DNA of 64,000 bases, taken from contig JAEXCH010000015.1 in assembly GCA_023402275.1 (NCBI GenBank), positions 15,161 to 79,160 of the forward strand, read 5' to 3'. The notes below the pieces were generated by a model that was not told the DNA's origin, did not search any database, and saw only the letters and a list, made by a program, of their open reading frames with translations. The translations under genes were made by a program, and so were the position numbers. Positions 18,391 through 27,367 of the stretch are shown here, one piece after another (the stretch's first letter is position 1; the number at the start of each line of letters is the position of its first letter). This DNA is from Methanobacteriota archaeon (GTDB lineage Archaea > Thermoplasmatota > Thermoplasmata > Methanomassiliicoccales > Methanomethylophilaceae).

Positions 18391-19158
18391 TCAGGAGTAT
18401 CTTCCTGTTTTTATGATGTAATAATCAAGTATGAAGAATGCTGCGCAATATGCCAACAGCAATACAACAGATAACCATGGTATTGCCTGATCCAGCATAA
18501 CCGCCCTTATCGCTTGTGTAGGGTGTGTCAGAGGAAGAGCATATATCGCATATCCGAAGACCGACGGTACGGCAGATACGTTGAATATCGTACCGCATAG
18601 GAAGGTCATTGGAACTATCACCAGACTTGAGAAGACAGTCAAGGAATTATGTTTCTTGGCCACAAGACCCGCCAACACTCCCAATAGAGAGAAGGTCAGG
18701 GATGCAAGGAATATCAACAGGATCAGTGCAAGATTGATCGTTATATCAGGTGCTATCAGCTTTCCGATTATGAGTATTATTGTGCAACTGCACATACCTC
18801 TTAGAACACCTACCAAGGCCTTACCAAGAACGACGGAAGATGTCCTTATCGGACACAGGAGAAGTTCATCGAAACTCGTGTAGAAGAGCTTCTGTATCAA
18901 TATCTTCGATGATATGAAACTGAATGTAGAGGATAGGGTTGCCATTGACACAATACCGGGTATTATGAATCTCATGTAATCATCGACACCACCCTGCATA
19001 TTGCTTCCAAGACCGTATCCGAATGCGATAAGATACAGAAGTGGACCGACCAAACAGGAGATCAATATCTGAATTATGTTCTCTTTGAAATAACAGAGAT
19101 CGGCCCAAGCTACCCTATATGTCTCATCAATCACTCTTGGGAATCTCAAATTGATCAC
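18391..19158 (-). CDS. ABC-2 type transporter permease (exporter pair 1)
   Basis: 255 residues with GTG start at 19158. About six hydrophobic segments are visible after RVAWADLCYFKENIIQILIS, and FLCGTIFNVSAVPSVFGYAIYALPLTHPTQ is the conserved ABC-2 C-terminal region of DrrB/NodJ-like permeases. It overlaps the upstream ATPase gene by about 32 nt, and similar short overlaps occur in the two other pairs (24777, 38663). It is the last gene of the run binding protein-FecCD-FecCD-ATPase-permease. Its stop abuts the convergent cobN1 stop (TGATCA). Cargo unknown. Confidence 0.88.
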   Translation of the reverse strand: MINLRFPRVIDETYRVAWADLCYFKENIIQILISCLVGPLLYLIAFGYGLGSNMQGGVDDYMRFIIPGIVSMATLSSTFSFISSKILIQKLFYTSFDELLLCPIRTSSVVLGKALVGVLRGMCSCTIILIIGKLIAPDITINLALILLIFLASLTFSLLGVLAGLVAKKHNSLTVFSSLVIVPMTFLCGTIFNVSAVPSVFGYAIYALPLTHPTQAIRAVMLDQAIPWLSVVLLLAYCAAFFILDYYIIKTGRYS

Positions 19159-20047
19159 CTCTCGTTTTATATTCTTCTCCGGTCACTTTGAGGAACACAT
19201 CCTCCAACGTTGTCTTTCTCAGTGACATCGTAGAATCACCTTCATCAAGGGTTGCCATGAAATCCTTCCCTGATTGTCTGTCTGGGAAGTGTTTGGTGAC
19301 CCTTTTCCCATCGGGCCCGGAATATTCCACAGTCATATAGCCTATAGAATTGCAAAGCTCCTTAGGTGATCCTTCAGCAACGATCCTGCCAAGATTCACA
19401 ACTGCAACCCTGTGACAGAGGTCCTCTGCCTCCTCGATATAGTGAGTAGTTAGGAATATAGTAGTACCAGCAAGATTGAGCTGTCTGATCAGGTCCCATA
19501 ACATGTGTCTGGATTTTGTATCAAGTCCTGCAGTAGGCTCATCCAGGAAGAGTATCTTTGGACTATGGATGATAGAACAGATTATCGACACTCTTCTTTT
19601 CCATCCTCCGGATAACTCAGTGATCTTCTTGTTCATGTATGGTTCCAATCCCATGAGATCGGACAATTCCTTCATTCTGGATTCTATCTCCTTCGAAGGC
19701 ATCTTATGTAGCATGGCATGATGTTTGATGTTCTGCCTGACCGAGATATCCTTATCCAGACTGATGTGCTGCTGGCTGACTCCTATGGACGCCTTTGCGG
19801 ATGTGAGGTCCTTATCAATATCGAAACCATTGATGTATATCTTTCCGGATGTGGGTCTGATCATCGTTGTGAGCATCCTGATGCTCGTGGTCTTACCTGC
19901 TCCGTTCGGCCCGAGAAATCCGAATATCTCGCCCTCATTGACCTCTATATCTATACCTTTGACAGCTTCGAATCCGTCAAATGATTTCTTGATATCCTCT
20001 GCCTTTATCACAACATTCATTTTCGTATCAACTCTGGCATTCACCAT
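19127..20047 (-). CDS. ABC-2 type transporter ATPase (exporter pair 1)
   Basis: 306 residues from ATG 20047; ATG 20020 (MNVVIKAEDIKKSF) is equally possible. Walker A GPNGAGKTT, Q-loop SQQHISLDKD, signature LSGGWKRR, Walker B ILFLDEPTAGLD, H-loop LTTHY. The C-terminal TTLEDVFLKVTGEE is typical of DrrA-like exporters. The signature has Trp where Gln or Met is usual, and the same Trp occurs in the other two ABC-2 ATPases of the window. It follows two FecCD permease genes in one apparent operon, so import and export genes are co-expressed. Confidence 0.9.
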   Translation of the reverse strand: MVNARVDTKMNVVIKAEDIKKSFDGFEAVKGIDIEVNEGEIFGFLGPNGAGKTTSIRMLTTMIRPTSGKIYINGFDIDKDLTSAKASIGVSQQHISLDKDISVRQNIKHHAMLHKMPSKEIESRMKELSDLMGLEPYMNKKITELSGGWKRRVSIICSIIHSPKILFLDEPTAGLDTKSRHMLWDLIRQLNLAGTTIFLTTHYIEEAEDLCHRVAVVNLGRIVAEGSPKELCNSIGYMTVEYSGPDGKRVTKHFPDRQSGKDFMATLDEGDSTMSLRKTTLEDVFLKVTGEEYKTRGDQFEIPKSD

Positions 20048-21117
20048 GCGCTTTTCTTCTGTCTTATCAGGAAGTACAGGAATATCGGACTTCCAATGAG
20101 AGCTGTTATGACCCCCACAGGAAGGCCGGTAGAACCTGCATTCCTTGCGATACATTCAGCAGCAATTAACATCAGGCCCCCTACAGCAGCGGAACACGGG
20201 ATCAGATATCTAGTGTTCGAACCAACGAATATTCTAGCGATATGAGGAGCCACCAGACCCACGAATCCGATGGTCCCTGTGAAACACACTGCCGTTGCCG
20301 TTGCTATGGAAACCACAATCAGACATATTATCCTTAGCCTGGCGGGATTCACTCCCAAACTTGTGGCAGCCTCGTCCCCCGCAGACAGTACGTTGATGCT
20401 CTTCGACATTATCATTGAAAAAATCAATAGGAAGGCCATTGCACCCAACAGCATAGGTATGTTATCCCATGTGACCTTTCCGATAGACCCGACACCCCAT
20501 ATGTATATATCTGCAAGTGAATTTGGATCCGCAGTGAACTTCAGCAAAGATGTTGACGCCGTAAAAATATACATCACACCTATCCCGATCAATACCATCA
20601 TAACGGGACTTGTTTTTCTGAATGTGGATATGAATATTATGACGGCAGCGGGGATCAACGCGAAGATGAATGCGTTGATGATTAGGCCCGTATCTCCGCC
20701 GACGAATGGGAAGACACTGAAACCCAGTATCACATACAATGTTACACCGAACAGTGCTCCTGAGGAGATTCCTGTTGTGTAAGGGTCGGCAAGTGGGTTC
20801 CGTATTATGCTCTGCATAATAGCACCTCCCACACCAAGTGTGGCACCTACAGCTACACCACCTATCGCTCTTGGCAGATTCATATCCCAAACGATCATAT
20901 CTTTCAAACGTTCGACATATGTGATCGGTTGTACGCCCCTTATATGATCCATCAGGATATGATAGGTCTCTGTGAATCCCATCGGATACTGGGATATCGA
21001 TATTGAAACTATTGAGACGATAAAGATGAGGATCAGCATGCCAGCAGTAAGCAAAACACTTTTTCGGAAGTGTCTTTTATATGCAACTCTGAGTGAACTA
21101 TCTGACTCAGCATCCAT
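20041..21117 (-). CDS. FecCD/BtuC-family permease, second of tandem pair A
   Basis: 358 residues with many hydrophobic helices. MNLPRAIGGVAVGATLGVGGAIMQSIIRNPLADPYTTGISSGA is the FecCD family core, and GTIGFVGLVAPHIAR is the loop contacting the ATPase. Such permeases import siderophores, haem, cobalamin or other large metal complexes from a periplasmic-type binding protein. It begins 1 bp after the preceding permease stop. Two different permeases in tandem suggest a heterodimeric channel. Confidence 0.92.
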   Translation of the reverse strand: MDAESDSSLRVAYKRHFRKSVLLTAGMLILIFIVSIVSISISQYPMGFTETYHILMDHIRGVQPITYVERLKDMIVWDMNLPRAIGGVAVGATLGVGGAIMQSIIRNPLADPYTTGISSGALFGVTLYVILGFSVFPFVGGDTGLIINAFIFALIPAAVIIFISTFRKTSPVMMVLIGIGVMYIFTASTSLLKFTADPNSLADIYIWGVGSIGKVTWDNIPMLLGAMAFLLIFSMIMSKSINVLSAGDEAATSLGVNPARLRIICLIVVSIATATAVCFTGTIGFVGLVAPHIARIFVGSNTRYLIPCSAAVGGLMLIAAECIARNAGSTGLPVGVITALIGSPIFLYFLIRQKKSAW

Positions 21118-21118
21118 C

Positions 21119-22210
21119 TTACCACATGCTCCTTCTTTGTTTTATTATGAGATAGAGGAATATCGGTGAACCAACAAAGGATATTATGACCCCTACTGGT
21201 ATTGCTCCGATGTCAGAGATCAATCTCGCTACGACATCCGCACCCATCAGGAATGCAGCACCGAATGCTGCTGCCGCAGGTATTACGAATTTATTGTCGG
21301 CATCGATCACCATCCTTACGATGTGCGGGGCGACCAGACCTATGAATCCTATTATTCCTGCATATGCGATCACCGATGCCACCATAAGTGACATTGTCAC
21401 TAAACAGATTATCCTGAGGGCATTCACATCAAGGCCTAGTGACTTCGCATGATCGTCCCCTAATGCCATCAGATTCAACTGCTTTGAGAAGAATGATATT
21501 ATAACTATACCCACCAAATTAATGGCTGCCATCAAAGGGACGCTGCTCCATGTTATATTCTCTAAGGATCCGATCTGCCATCTATAGACCTCAGCCAATG
21601 TCTCCGCATCCGTGGATACAAGAAGCAGAGTGTTGATCGCATTGAAGAGATATGACAATGCTACCCCAGCCAAGATCAATGTTGCAGGAGATGAATTGCT
21701 CATTGGTGCCAAAGCAACGATCAGTATCATCGGGATCATTGCGAATATGAATGCATTGAATACCACACCGTACTGACCTATCTGATCAAAAGCGGTCAAT
21801 CCAAGGACCATTGCCACTGCAACACCCAAACATGCTCCAGATGATATTCCTGTTGTGTATGGGTCTGCAAGAGGATTCTTCATGACACTCTGCATGACGA
21901 CACCGCCAACAGCTAATCCGGCACCTGCGATCGCAGCGAATACCGCTCTTGGAAGTCTTACGTTCCAAATAATGAAATCGTCCATCCACTCAACGGTTCC
22001 GGGGGCATGTTTGATCCCAATTATATGATTGAATATCGTTTTATAAACATCAAAAAACGCAACATCCCTTCCTCCGACGGAAACAGATATCCCGACACAG
22101 GATATTGCGACTATAAGACAGATAATAATGAAAATTATCTTTCGTTTTGTGTATTTTTTATAAGTGCCCTTAATGCCATCAACGTTGGATGCTAATCCCT
22201 CGCCTGTCAA
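21119..22210 (-). CDS. FecCD/BtuC-family permease, first of tandem pair A
   Basis: 363 residues. Motifs VRLPRAVFAAIAGAGLAVGGVVMQSVMKNPLADPYTTGISSGA and AGIIGFIGLVAPHIVRM mark the family. No ATG exists near the N-terminus; TTG 22210 with GGAAG upstream is chosen because it gives the same N-terminal length as its paralogues. It lies downstream of the binding-protein gene, separated by a hairpin/T-tract. Confidence 0.9.
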   Translation of the reverse strand: MTGEGLASNVDGIKGTYKKYTKRKIIFIIICLIVAISCVGISVSVGGRDVAFFDVYKTIFNHIIGIKHAPGTVEWMDDFIIWNVRLPRAVFAAIAGAGLAVGGVVMQSVMKNPLADPYTTGISSGACLGVAVAMVLGLTAFDQIGQYGVVFNAFIFAMIPMILIVALAPMSNSSPATLILAGVALSYLFNAINTLLLVSTDAETLAEVYRWQIGSLENITWSSVPLMAAINLVGIVIISFFSKQLNLMALGDDHAKSLGLDVNALRIICLVTMSLMVASVIAYAGIIGFIGLVAPHIVRMVIDADNKFVIPAAAAFGAAFLMGADVVARLISDIGAIPVGVIISFVGSPIFLYLIIKQRRSMW

Positions 22211-22221
22211 TATCGCACTTC

Positions 22222-22254
22222 CAAAAAAATAAAGAAAGCCGGGGGTTACCCGGC
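22222..22254 (-). terminator. Hairpin and T-tract between binding protein and permeases (operon A)
   Basis: Read on the minus strand, GCCGGG-TAACC-CCCGGC is followed by TTTCTTTATTTTTTT. It starts 4 nt after the stop of the binding-protein gene. It may stop most transcripts there and let some continue into the permeases, giving excess binding protein. The core GGGTAACCCCC recurs in the hairpin at 32701-32729. Confidence 0.6.
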
Positions 22255-22258
22255 AGTT

Positions 22259-23614
22259 TTATTGTGCTATTCCCAGGTCCTCCATGGAAGCCACAAATGA
22301 TTTACCATCAATCATGTTTGCATCCCAACCAAAGAACTTCTTCACAAAGTCCTTATGATAGTTGTCAGCATAGTCCTCTCCAAAGACGTCTGTATAGAGT
22401 GTCTGAGCGATATAGGCTATTCTCATCATTACAGGCATGTCGCCTGAAACAACGAAAACATTGTTCTTCTCATAACATTCCAGTGTTCTGAAGTTATTGA
22501 TGTATTTGGTAAGGGTCTCCTTACCGTCGGTAAGAGCATTGCCTCCGTACCAACTGAATGCAGTTGTAGATGTTCTTAACGGTATGACATAATCAACATC
22601 ATATTTATTGAGCCAAACACTTTCTCCGCCTATGTATGATTCTGTTGCGGATGTAGAATCACGATCATACAATGGGAATGACGCTCCTGCAGCCAATAGA
22701 ACATCGGTGTAATCCGAACTTGCGGTTGACACACCTGTGTCTGAAGATGATGTTACTGCAGATGCCTTGTTCTTGACATTCCTGAGTTTGTTGTTCAGGT
22801 CAGATAGGAAGTCCTCATACCAGCTTGTTAGCTCCGCACACTTGTTCATGTATCCTTTTCCATCTGTATCAAACAAGAATGCCAATAACAATACTGTTGA
22901 CATGTAGTCCTTGCTGTCAACTGCTGCGGGAGTGACCCTGACCACATCAACATTCATTGCTTCGAGTGTTGCTTCCTCATTTGCAAGGTATGTTCTGTTG
23001 TCTGCGGTGATCGCAGCTGTTACATGGTCCTTGGTAACAAGATTGGAGACCTTATCGACATCCATTCTTGTTGCAGATGTTCCAAGTCTCTGATCTGCTG
23101 TTATGAGATGCATATACTCTTGGAAGAGATTACCATCCGGTGCGCCTGCCCAGGAGAATCCCTTTACCTCATCCACAATACCAAGATATTTGAACATCAA
23201 TATTGTGTTCGCTGCACCTGTCGCAACTGCAGATGTTATCGGATACAATGTCTGAACAGGTATGCTCTGATTGTTGAAGTGGTTGATGTGCCATATCTGG
23301 ATCTTATTAGTTGAAGAGGCATTCATTATCGCTTTTACCTGTTCAATGTCCTTCTGATCGATCACACCATCGTTGTTCGCATCGGCAAGAGGATAGTCCT
23401 CAAAAGCCTTCTCTCCATCAATTATCTGTTGTATCAGATCTATATCGCTCTGGTCGATCTTGTCATCGTTGTTGGCATTACCAAAAACTTCCAATTGGGC
23501 ATCTATCTCTACTCTTGATTTGTCATTGTTCATGACCAGCAAAGCGACTCCAATAGCAGCTACAACGACAACGATCACGACTGCGATCGTTACAATTTTT
23601 TTCGTCTCTAGCAT
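22259..23614 (-). CDS. Membrane-anchored BtuF/FhuD-like substrate-binding protein with dockerin-like module (A)
   Basis: 451 residues from ATG 23614, preceded by AGGTG; a TTG at 23641 is less likely. Residues about 6-28 form one hydrophobic N-terminal anchor. Residues about 44-98 hold two EF-hand-like loops, GNANNDDKIDQSD and DANNDGVIDQKD, arranged like a type I dockerin. The rest (about 102-451) has the two-lobed architecture of FecCD-partner binding proteins (LFQEYMHLITADQRLGTSATRM, DYVIPLRTSTTAFSWYGGNAL). Ligand unknown, plausibly a metal-tetrapyrrole or metallophore. It is the first gene of a run with tandem FecCD and an ABC-2 pair. Confidence 0.82.
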   Translation of the reverse strand: MLETKKIVTIAVVIVVVVAAIGVALLVMNNDKSRVEIDAQLEVFGNANNDDKIDQSDIDLIQQIIDGEKAFEDYPLADANNDGVIDQKDIEQVKAIMNASSTNKIQIWHINHFNNQSIPVQTLYPITSAVATGAANTILMFKYLGIVDEVKGFSWAGAPDGNLFQEYMHLITADQRLGTSATRMDVDKVSNLVTKDHVTAAITADNRTYLANEEATLEAMNVDVVRVTPAAVDSKDYMSTVLLLAFLFDTDGKGYMNKCAELTSWYEDFLSDLNNKLRNVKNKASAVTSSSDTGVSTASSDYTDVLLAAGASFPLYDRDSTSATESYIGGESVWLNKYDVDYVIPLRTSTTAFSWYGGNALTDGKETLTKYINNFRTLECYEKNNVFVVSGDMPVMMRIAYIAQTLYTDVFGEDYADNYHKDFVKKFFGWDANMIDGKSFVASMEDLGIAQ

Positions 23615-23665
23615 ATTGTACACCTGTACGTAGAAGGTCAAATTCCCTTAATCCTATTTAATTTG

Positions 23666-23682
23666 TTGGACGTATCATCCAA
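23666..23682. promoter_or_regulatory. Regulon palindrome, site 3 (binding protein A promoter)
   Basis: TTGGACGTATCATCCAA has perfect 5-bp arms and differs from site 2 by one central base. It lies 51 bp upstream of the ATG at 23614, flanked by AT-rich stretches that could serve as the TATA box. Confidence 0.7.
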
Positions 23683-23778
23683 TTTAAAATGGATATTCGA
23701 TTTCTAATGATTACTTATATCTGGCACATATATAACACATAATAATTGATCCAATAATAATACTAAATTTTGAAGCAA

Positions 23779-23806
23779 TGGATATATTCAAAAAGTTGAA
23801 TATCCA
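23779..23806. repeat. Inverted repeats in the 23683-23916 intergenic region
   Basis: The 230-bp AT-rich gap between two divergent operons holds a bulged inverted repeat, TGGATATATTCAA (23779-23791) against TTGAATATCCA (23796-23806), and a second one, CTCGAT (23836-23841) against ATCGAG (23850-23855). Neither has the N7 spacing of the regulon palindrome. No ORF of note was seen. Confidence 0.5.
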
Positions 23807-23870
23807 ATATCGAAGAAAAAATATGGTTGAAACTCCTCGATCTTAGAGAATCGAGTTATGGTTATATAGC

Positions 23871-23887
23871 TTGGATGTATGTTCCAA
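23871..23887. promoter_or_regulatory. Regulon palindrome, site 4 (ABC-2 pair 2 promoter)
   Basis: TTGGATGTATGTTCCAA has perfect 5-bp arms. It lies 29 bp upstream of the TTG start at 23917, close to GGTTATATAG (23860-23869), which is a candidate TATA box. Confidence 0.7.
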
Positions 23888-23916
23888 TATGTCCCGATCG
23901 GAGGTAGTGATATCAA

Positions 23917-24780
23917 TTGTCAGACATCATAGTCATTGAGAATCTGGTAAAGAAATTCGGAGATAAACCCGCAATAGATGGGTTGAACCTTCGTGTTAAA
24001 GAAGGAGAGATGTTCGGATTCCTTGGACCTAACGGAGCAGGGAAGACGACCACTGTCAGAGTGGCTTCGACCCTTACGGATTATTCTGAGGGTAAGATAT
24101 GGGTTGGAGGATATGACATCCAGAAGAAACCCAGAGAAGCAAAGAAATTAATGGGCGTTATCCAGCAGCACATAAGTTTGGATAAGGACCTAACGGTCAG
24201 GGAGAATATGATGCATCATGCCATGATGCATAAGATCCCCGCCGCTGAACGAACAAAGAGGATCAACGAACTGGCATCCTATGTCGGTCTCGAAGAATAC
24301 ATGGACCGAATGATAGATTCCCTATCCGGAGGATGGAAGAAGAGAGCCGCCATTGTATGTTCTTTGATACATGAACCCAGATTACTTTTCCTTGATGAAC
24401 CCACTGTGGGATTGGACATACAGGCAAGAAGATTGCTTTGGGACCTTATACGTAAACTCAATGAAGGCGGAACCACGATCTTCCTTACATCACATTATAT
24501 AGAGGAGATCGAGGCCCTTTGCGACAGGGTCGGGATAATCGATCATGGTAAGCTCATTGCACTCGGATCCCCTTTGGAGCTTTGTAACAGAGTGGGTTCC
24601 ACTGCCGTGGAATATTATGGGAGAGACAATCAGACCCATTACAACTACTTCAATAACAGAGAGGATGCGAATGCTTTCGCAGCAACTCTCAGCAGCGACA
24701 ATACGATCATGATAAGGAACACCAACTTGGAAGATTGTTTCGTTGAATTGACAGGTAAGAGTGCGGGGGAATTGAAATGA
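23917..24780 (+). CDS. ABC-2 type transporter ATPase (exporter pair 2)
   Basis: 287 residues with TTG start preceded by GGAGGT. Walker A GPNGAGKTT, Q-loop IQQHISLDKD, signature LSGGWKKR, Walker B LLFLDEPTVGLD and LTSHY. C-terminal NTNLEDCFVELTGKSAGE matches the DrrA-like subgroup. Very close in sequence to the ATPases at 19127 and 37788. Overlaps the permease start by 4 nt. Confidence 0.9.
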   Translation: MSDIIVIENLVKKFGDKPAIDGLNLRVKEGEMFGFLGPNGAGKTTTVRVASTLTDYSEGKIWVGGYDIQKKPREAKKLMGVIQQHISLDKDLTVRENMMHHAMMHKIPAAERTKRINELASYVGLEEYMDRMIDSLSGGWKKRAAIVCSLIHEPRLLFLDEPTVGLDIQARRLLWDLIRKLNEGGTTIFLTSHYIEEIEALCDRVGIIDHGKLIALGSPLELCNRVGSTAVEYYGRDNQTHYNYFNNREDANAFAATLSSDNTIMIRNTNLEDCFVELTGKSAGELK

Positions 24781-25529
24781 TGGAATTCTTCAAGGAGGTC
24801 TACTACGTATCGTGGGCAGACCTCAAATTCATGAGACACCACTTCCTGAACATACTGATATCCAGTATAATGAGTCCTCTACTCTATCTTCTTGCGTTCG
24901 GATTCGGCCTCGGAGGAGGCATGGAGCAGGAAGGGGTCCCGTACATAGCATTCATAATTCCGGGTATAGCGGCTTTGACATCGTTATCGGCATCATTCTC
25001 ATCGACAGCCACAAGGATAAACGTTCAAAGACTGTACTACAGATCATTCGATGAGATGATGATGTGTCCGGTAAGCATACCTGCCATCGTAGTTGGAAAA
25101 TCGATGCTCGGTCTTATCCGCGGATTGGTAAGCAGCAGCATAATATTCGCAATCGGGCTGGTCCTGGCCCCAGATCATCTACATCTTACCCCGATGTATG
25201 TCATAACGATATTGATCTCATGTTTCACATTCTCCCTGTTGGGAGTGACGGCCGCCTTACTGGCTAAGTCCCACCAAAGCATGGCGACATTCAGCAGTCT
25301 TGTCATACTGCCGATGACGTTCCTTTGCGGTACGTTCTTCTCAGTTGCTAATCTACCTGCGGTCATACAAGCGGCACTGTACGCTCTGCCCCTTACACAC
25401 TCTAGCATAGCAACTAGAGCTGCCGCACTTGAATGGGACTTCCCGTGGATATCGCTTGCGATCCTGATCGCATTCGGTATCGCATTTTTCCTGATCAATG
25501 TCTATCTGGTGAAGAATAAGAAGGTCTGA
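24777..25529 (+). CDS. ABC-2 type transporter permease (exporter pair 2)
   Basis: 250 residues. The start VYYVSWADLKFMRHHFLNILIS is shared with the two other ABC-2 permeases of the window, and FLCGTFFSVANLPAVIQAALYALPLTHS is the conserved region before the last helix. About six membrane helices. ATG 24777 overlaps the ATPase stop (ATGATG), suggesting coupling. Cargo unknown. Confidence 0.9.
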   Translation: MMEFFKEVYYVSWADLKFMRHHFLNILISSIMSPLLYLLAFGFGLGGGMEQEGVPYIAFIIPGIAALTSLSASFSSTATRINVQRLYYRSFDEMMMCPVSIPAIVVGKSMLGLIRGLVSSSIIFAIGLVLAPDHLHLTPMYVITILISCFTFSLLGVTAALLAKSHQSMATFSSLVILPMTFLCGTFFSVANLPAVIQAALYALPLTHSSIATRAAALEWDFPWISLAILIAFGIAFFLINVYLVKNKKV

Positions 25530-25531
25530 AC

Positions 25532-26380
25532 ATGCTTGACAGATATACATCTCCGACAGAAGGGACGACTGAGCGCGAAGTGTTGTTCAATGATGCGCTA
25601 GGCATCCAGAATGATGACACAGAAAAAGCAAAGGAACTCTATTCCAGATCTGCCGAGATGGGCTACACCGGATCGATGGTGAACCTCGGAGTGATGATGA
25701 TAGACGGCGATGAGGAGGAAAAGACCTATGCGATAGAATTATTCAAAAAGGCCGCAGAATCCGGAGATAACTCAGGGATGAGGAATATGGGATATGTCAA
25801 CGCCATAGGTCTCGGCACTCCTCTTAATAAACCTGAGGGAGTACGATGGTACCGCATGGCTGCTGAAGCTGGTAACGTAAAAGCCCAATGTAATCTTGGG
25901 GTAATGCTGAGATACGGAAACGGAACGCCGCAGGATTTCGATGAGGCATTCAAATGGTACACCAGATCCGCAGAATCAGGTTATTTCCGAGCACAGGCCA
26001 CGCTTGCCCTGATGTATATGAACGGCGAAGGTGTGGAGAAGGACCTTTCAAAAGCATACTATTGGTATGGTAAAGCTGCAGAGAACGGATCGTCCAGAGG
26101 CATGTACAATCTTGCTCTCATGTATCTTAACGGCACAGGTGTCGATAAGGATAAGGAAAAAGCGATCGAACTCCTGTCGGCCGCTGTCGGAAAGGGATAC
26201 TCCAAGGCCATGTTCGTTCTTGGGGACATAATGATAGATGAGGGGAATGAGGATGAAGGGATAGGACTCTTCAACTCAGGAGCCGCCAAAGGTGAGCAGA
26301 GATGTGTGGAAGAACTCGCTAAAAGGTCACTTCCAATACCTGAATACACCGGAAGGATGAAGAATCGAAAGAAGAAGTGA
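25532..26380 (+). CDS. Sel1-like repeat (SLR) protein
   Basis: 282 residues composed of about six Sel1-type alpha-alpha repeats, recognisable from AEMGYTGSMVNLGVMM, AESGDNSGMRNMGYV, AEAGNVKAQCNLGVML, AESGYFRAQATLALMY and AENGSSRGMYNLALMY. Such repeats form superhelical protein-protein docking surfaces. There is no signal peptide. It starts 2 bp after the ABC-2 permease stop and so probably belongs to that operon; its partner is unknown. The nitrogenase-like operon begins right after it. Confidence 0.88.
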   Translation: MLDRYTSPTEGTTEREVLFNDALGIQNDDTEKAKELYSRSAEMGYTGSMVNLGVMMIDGDEEEKTYAIELFKKAAESGDNSGMRNMGYVNAIGLGTPLNKPEGVRWYRMAAEAGNVKAQCNLGVMLRYGNGTPQDFDEAFKWYTRSAESGYFRAQATLALMYMNGEGVEKDLSKAYYWYGKAAENGSSRGMYNLALMYLNGTGVDKDKEKAIELLSAAVGKGYSKAMFVLGDIMIDEGNEDEGIGLFNSGAAKGEQRCVEELAKRSLPIPEYTGRMKNRKKK

Positions 26381-26381
26381 G

Positions 26382-26398
26382 TTGGATATAGTATCCAA
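26382..26398. promoter_or_regulatory. Regulon palindrome, site 5 (nitrogenase-like operon promoter)
   Basis: TTGGATATAGTATCCAA, with 6-bp arms TTGGAT/ATCCAA and a 5-nt centre. It starts 1 bp after the Sel1-protein stop and 51 bp before the NifH-like ATG. A TATA-like TTAAATAATA (26401-26410) lies immediately downstream, so the site sits at the upstream edge of the core promoter. Confidence 0.72.
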
Positions 26399-26449
26399 TG
26401 TTAAATAATAACAACCCGTTTCACAATCAACTTGGAGATCAGAGGTTCA

Positions 26450-27331
26450 ATGTTTCAAATTGCTGTCTACGGAAAGGGTGGCATCGGGAAGTCAACGATG
26501 TCCGCAAACATATCAATGGCATTGTCAGATAAAGGGAAGAAGGTCATGCAGATAGGATGCGATCCCAAGCATGATTCCACCAGACTCCTATTGGACGGCA
26601 AGAATCAGATGACCGTCCTTGAATACATCAGGAACACACCATTGCAGGAACGTTCACTTGACGACATCGTCATCCAGGGGAAGAGCGACATACTCTGTAT
26701 AGAAGCAGGAGGTCCGGAACCCGGAATAGGATGTGCAGGTAGAGGAATATTGACCACGTTCGATACCCTGAAGAAACTGGGTGCGGATTCAGTGGATGTG
26801 GATTTCAAGATCTATGATGTTCTCGGGGATGTTGTATGCGGGGGATTCGCGGTCCCGTTGAGAAATGAATATGCGGATGCGGTCATCATGGTGACATCAG
26901 GTGAATTCATGTCATTATACGCTGCCAACAATATACTTAAAGGGATACTGAACTTCAGTGGCAATACTCCCAGAGTGGCCGGCATAATACTGAACTCAAG
27001 AGGAATGAACTATGAGTATCAGATGGTAGAGAGATTCTCCAAGGCCACCGGAGTACCGATAATAGCGGTCATCCCAAGAAGTCCTCTGTTCTCTCAGGCC
27101 GAGTCCGAAGGGAAGACCGTTTTTGAGATGTTCCCTGATTCGGATGTATACCGTGTTCTGAATTCCATATCCGACAGGATGATACGTGTTTCTGAAGGGG
27201 CAGAGGAGATGTACGTTCCCAGACCATTGGATGACGAACAGATGTCCGACATAGCCGCAGGAAGGGAAGTAAGATCATCCACAGTTATAGAAAAACATGA
27301 TACACCGTTCTGCAAAGGATGCGATACATAG
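26450..27331 (+). CDS. Nitrogenase-like iron protein (NifH/CfbC family reductase)
   Basis: 293 residues from ATG 26450 with GAGG upstream. It is an ATP-driven electron donor: P-loop GKGGIGKST near residue 8, GCDPKHDST, and the two [4Fe-4S] cysteines Cys95 (GIGCAGRGI) and Cys130 (GDVVCGGFA). The EAGGPEPGIGC block resembles CfbC, the F430-pathway reductase, but this gene is paired with two component-1-like subunits rather than one CfbD, so a CfbC call would be premature. The C-terminus ends with two extra cysteines (PFCKGCDT). The stop is TAG, rare in this window, and the frame stays open after it. Confidence 0.88.
   Translation: MFQIAVYGKGGIGKSTMSANISMALSDKGKKVMQIGCDPKHDSTRLLLDGKNQMTVLEYIRNTPLQERSLDDIVIQGKSDILCIEAGGPEPGIGCAGRGILTTFDTLKKLGADSVDVDFKIYDVLGDVVCGGFAVPLRNEYADAVIMVTSGEFMSLYAANNILKGILNFSGNTPRVAGIILNSRGMNYEYQMVERFSKATGVPIIAVIPRSPLFSQAESEGKTVFEMFPDSDVYRVLNSISDRMIRVSEGAEEMYVPRPLDDEQMSDIAAGREVRSSTVIEKHDTPFCKGCDT
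27329..27331 (+). other. TAG codon between NifH-like and NifD-like frames; candidate pyrrolysine codon
   Basis: The codon ends the NifH-like gene, and the next gene continues in the same frame with no stop until 28621. No ATG, GTG or TTG lies in frame between this TAG and the first conserved cysteine codon of the NifD-like protein (27377). In pyrrolysine-using archaea readthrough would make one protein of 723 residues. The competing explanation is a CTG start at 27368. Confidence 0.4.
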
Positions 27332-27367
27332 GACAGCGGCCGCAGATCCCCAACAGAAGGATCAAGA

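Noticed and set aside
22182..22198. TTGGATGCTAATCC near the start of permease A resembling the regulon palindrome
   Set aside because: It lies inside the coding sequence, has wrong spacing and an incomplete right arm.
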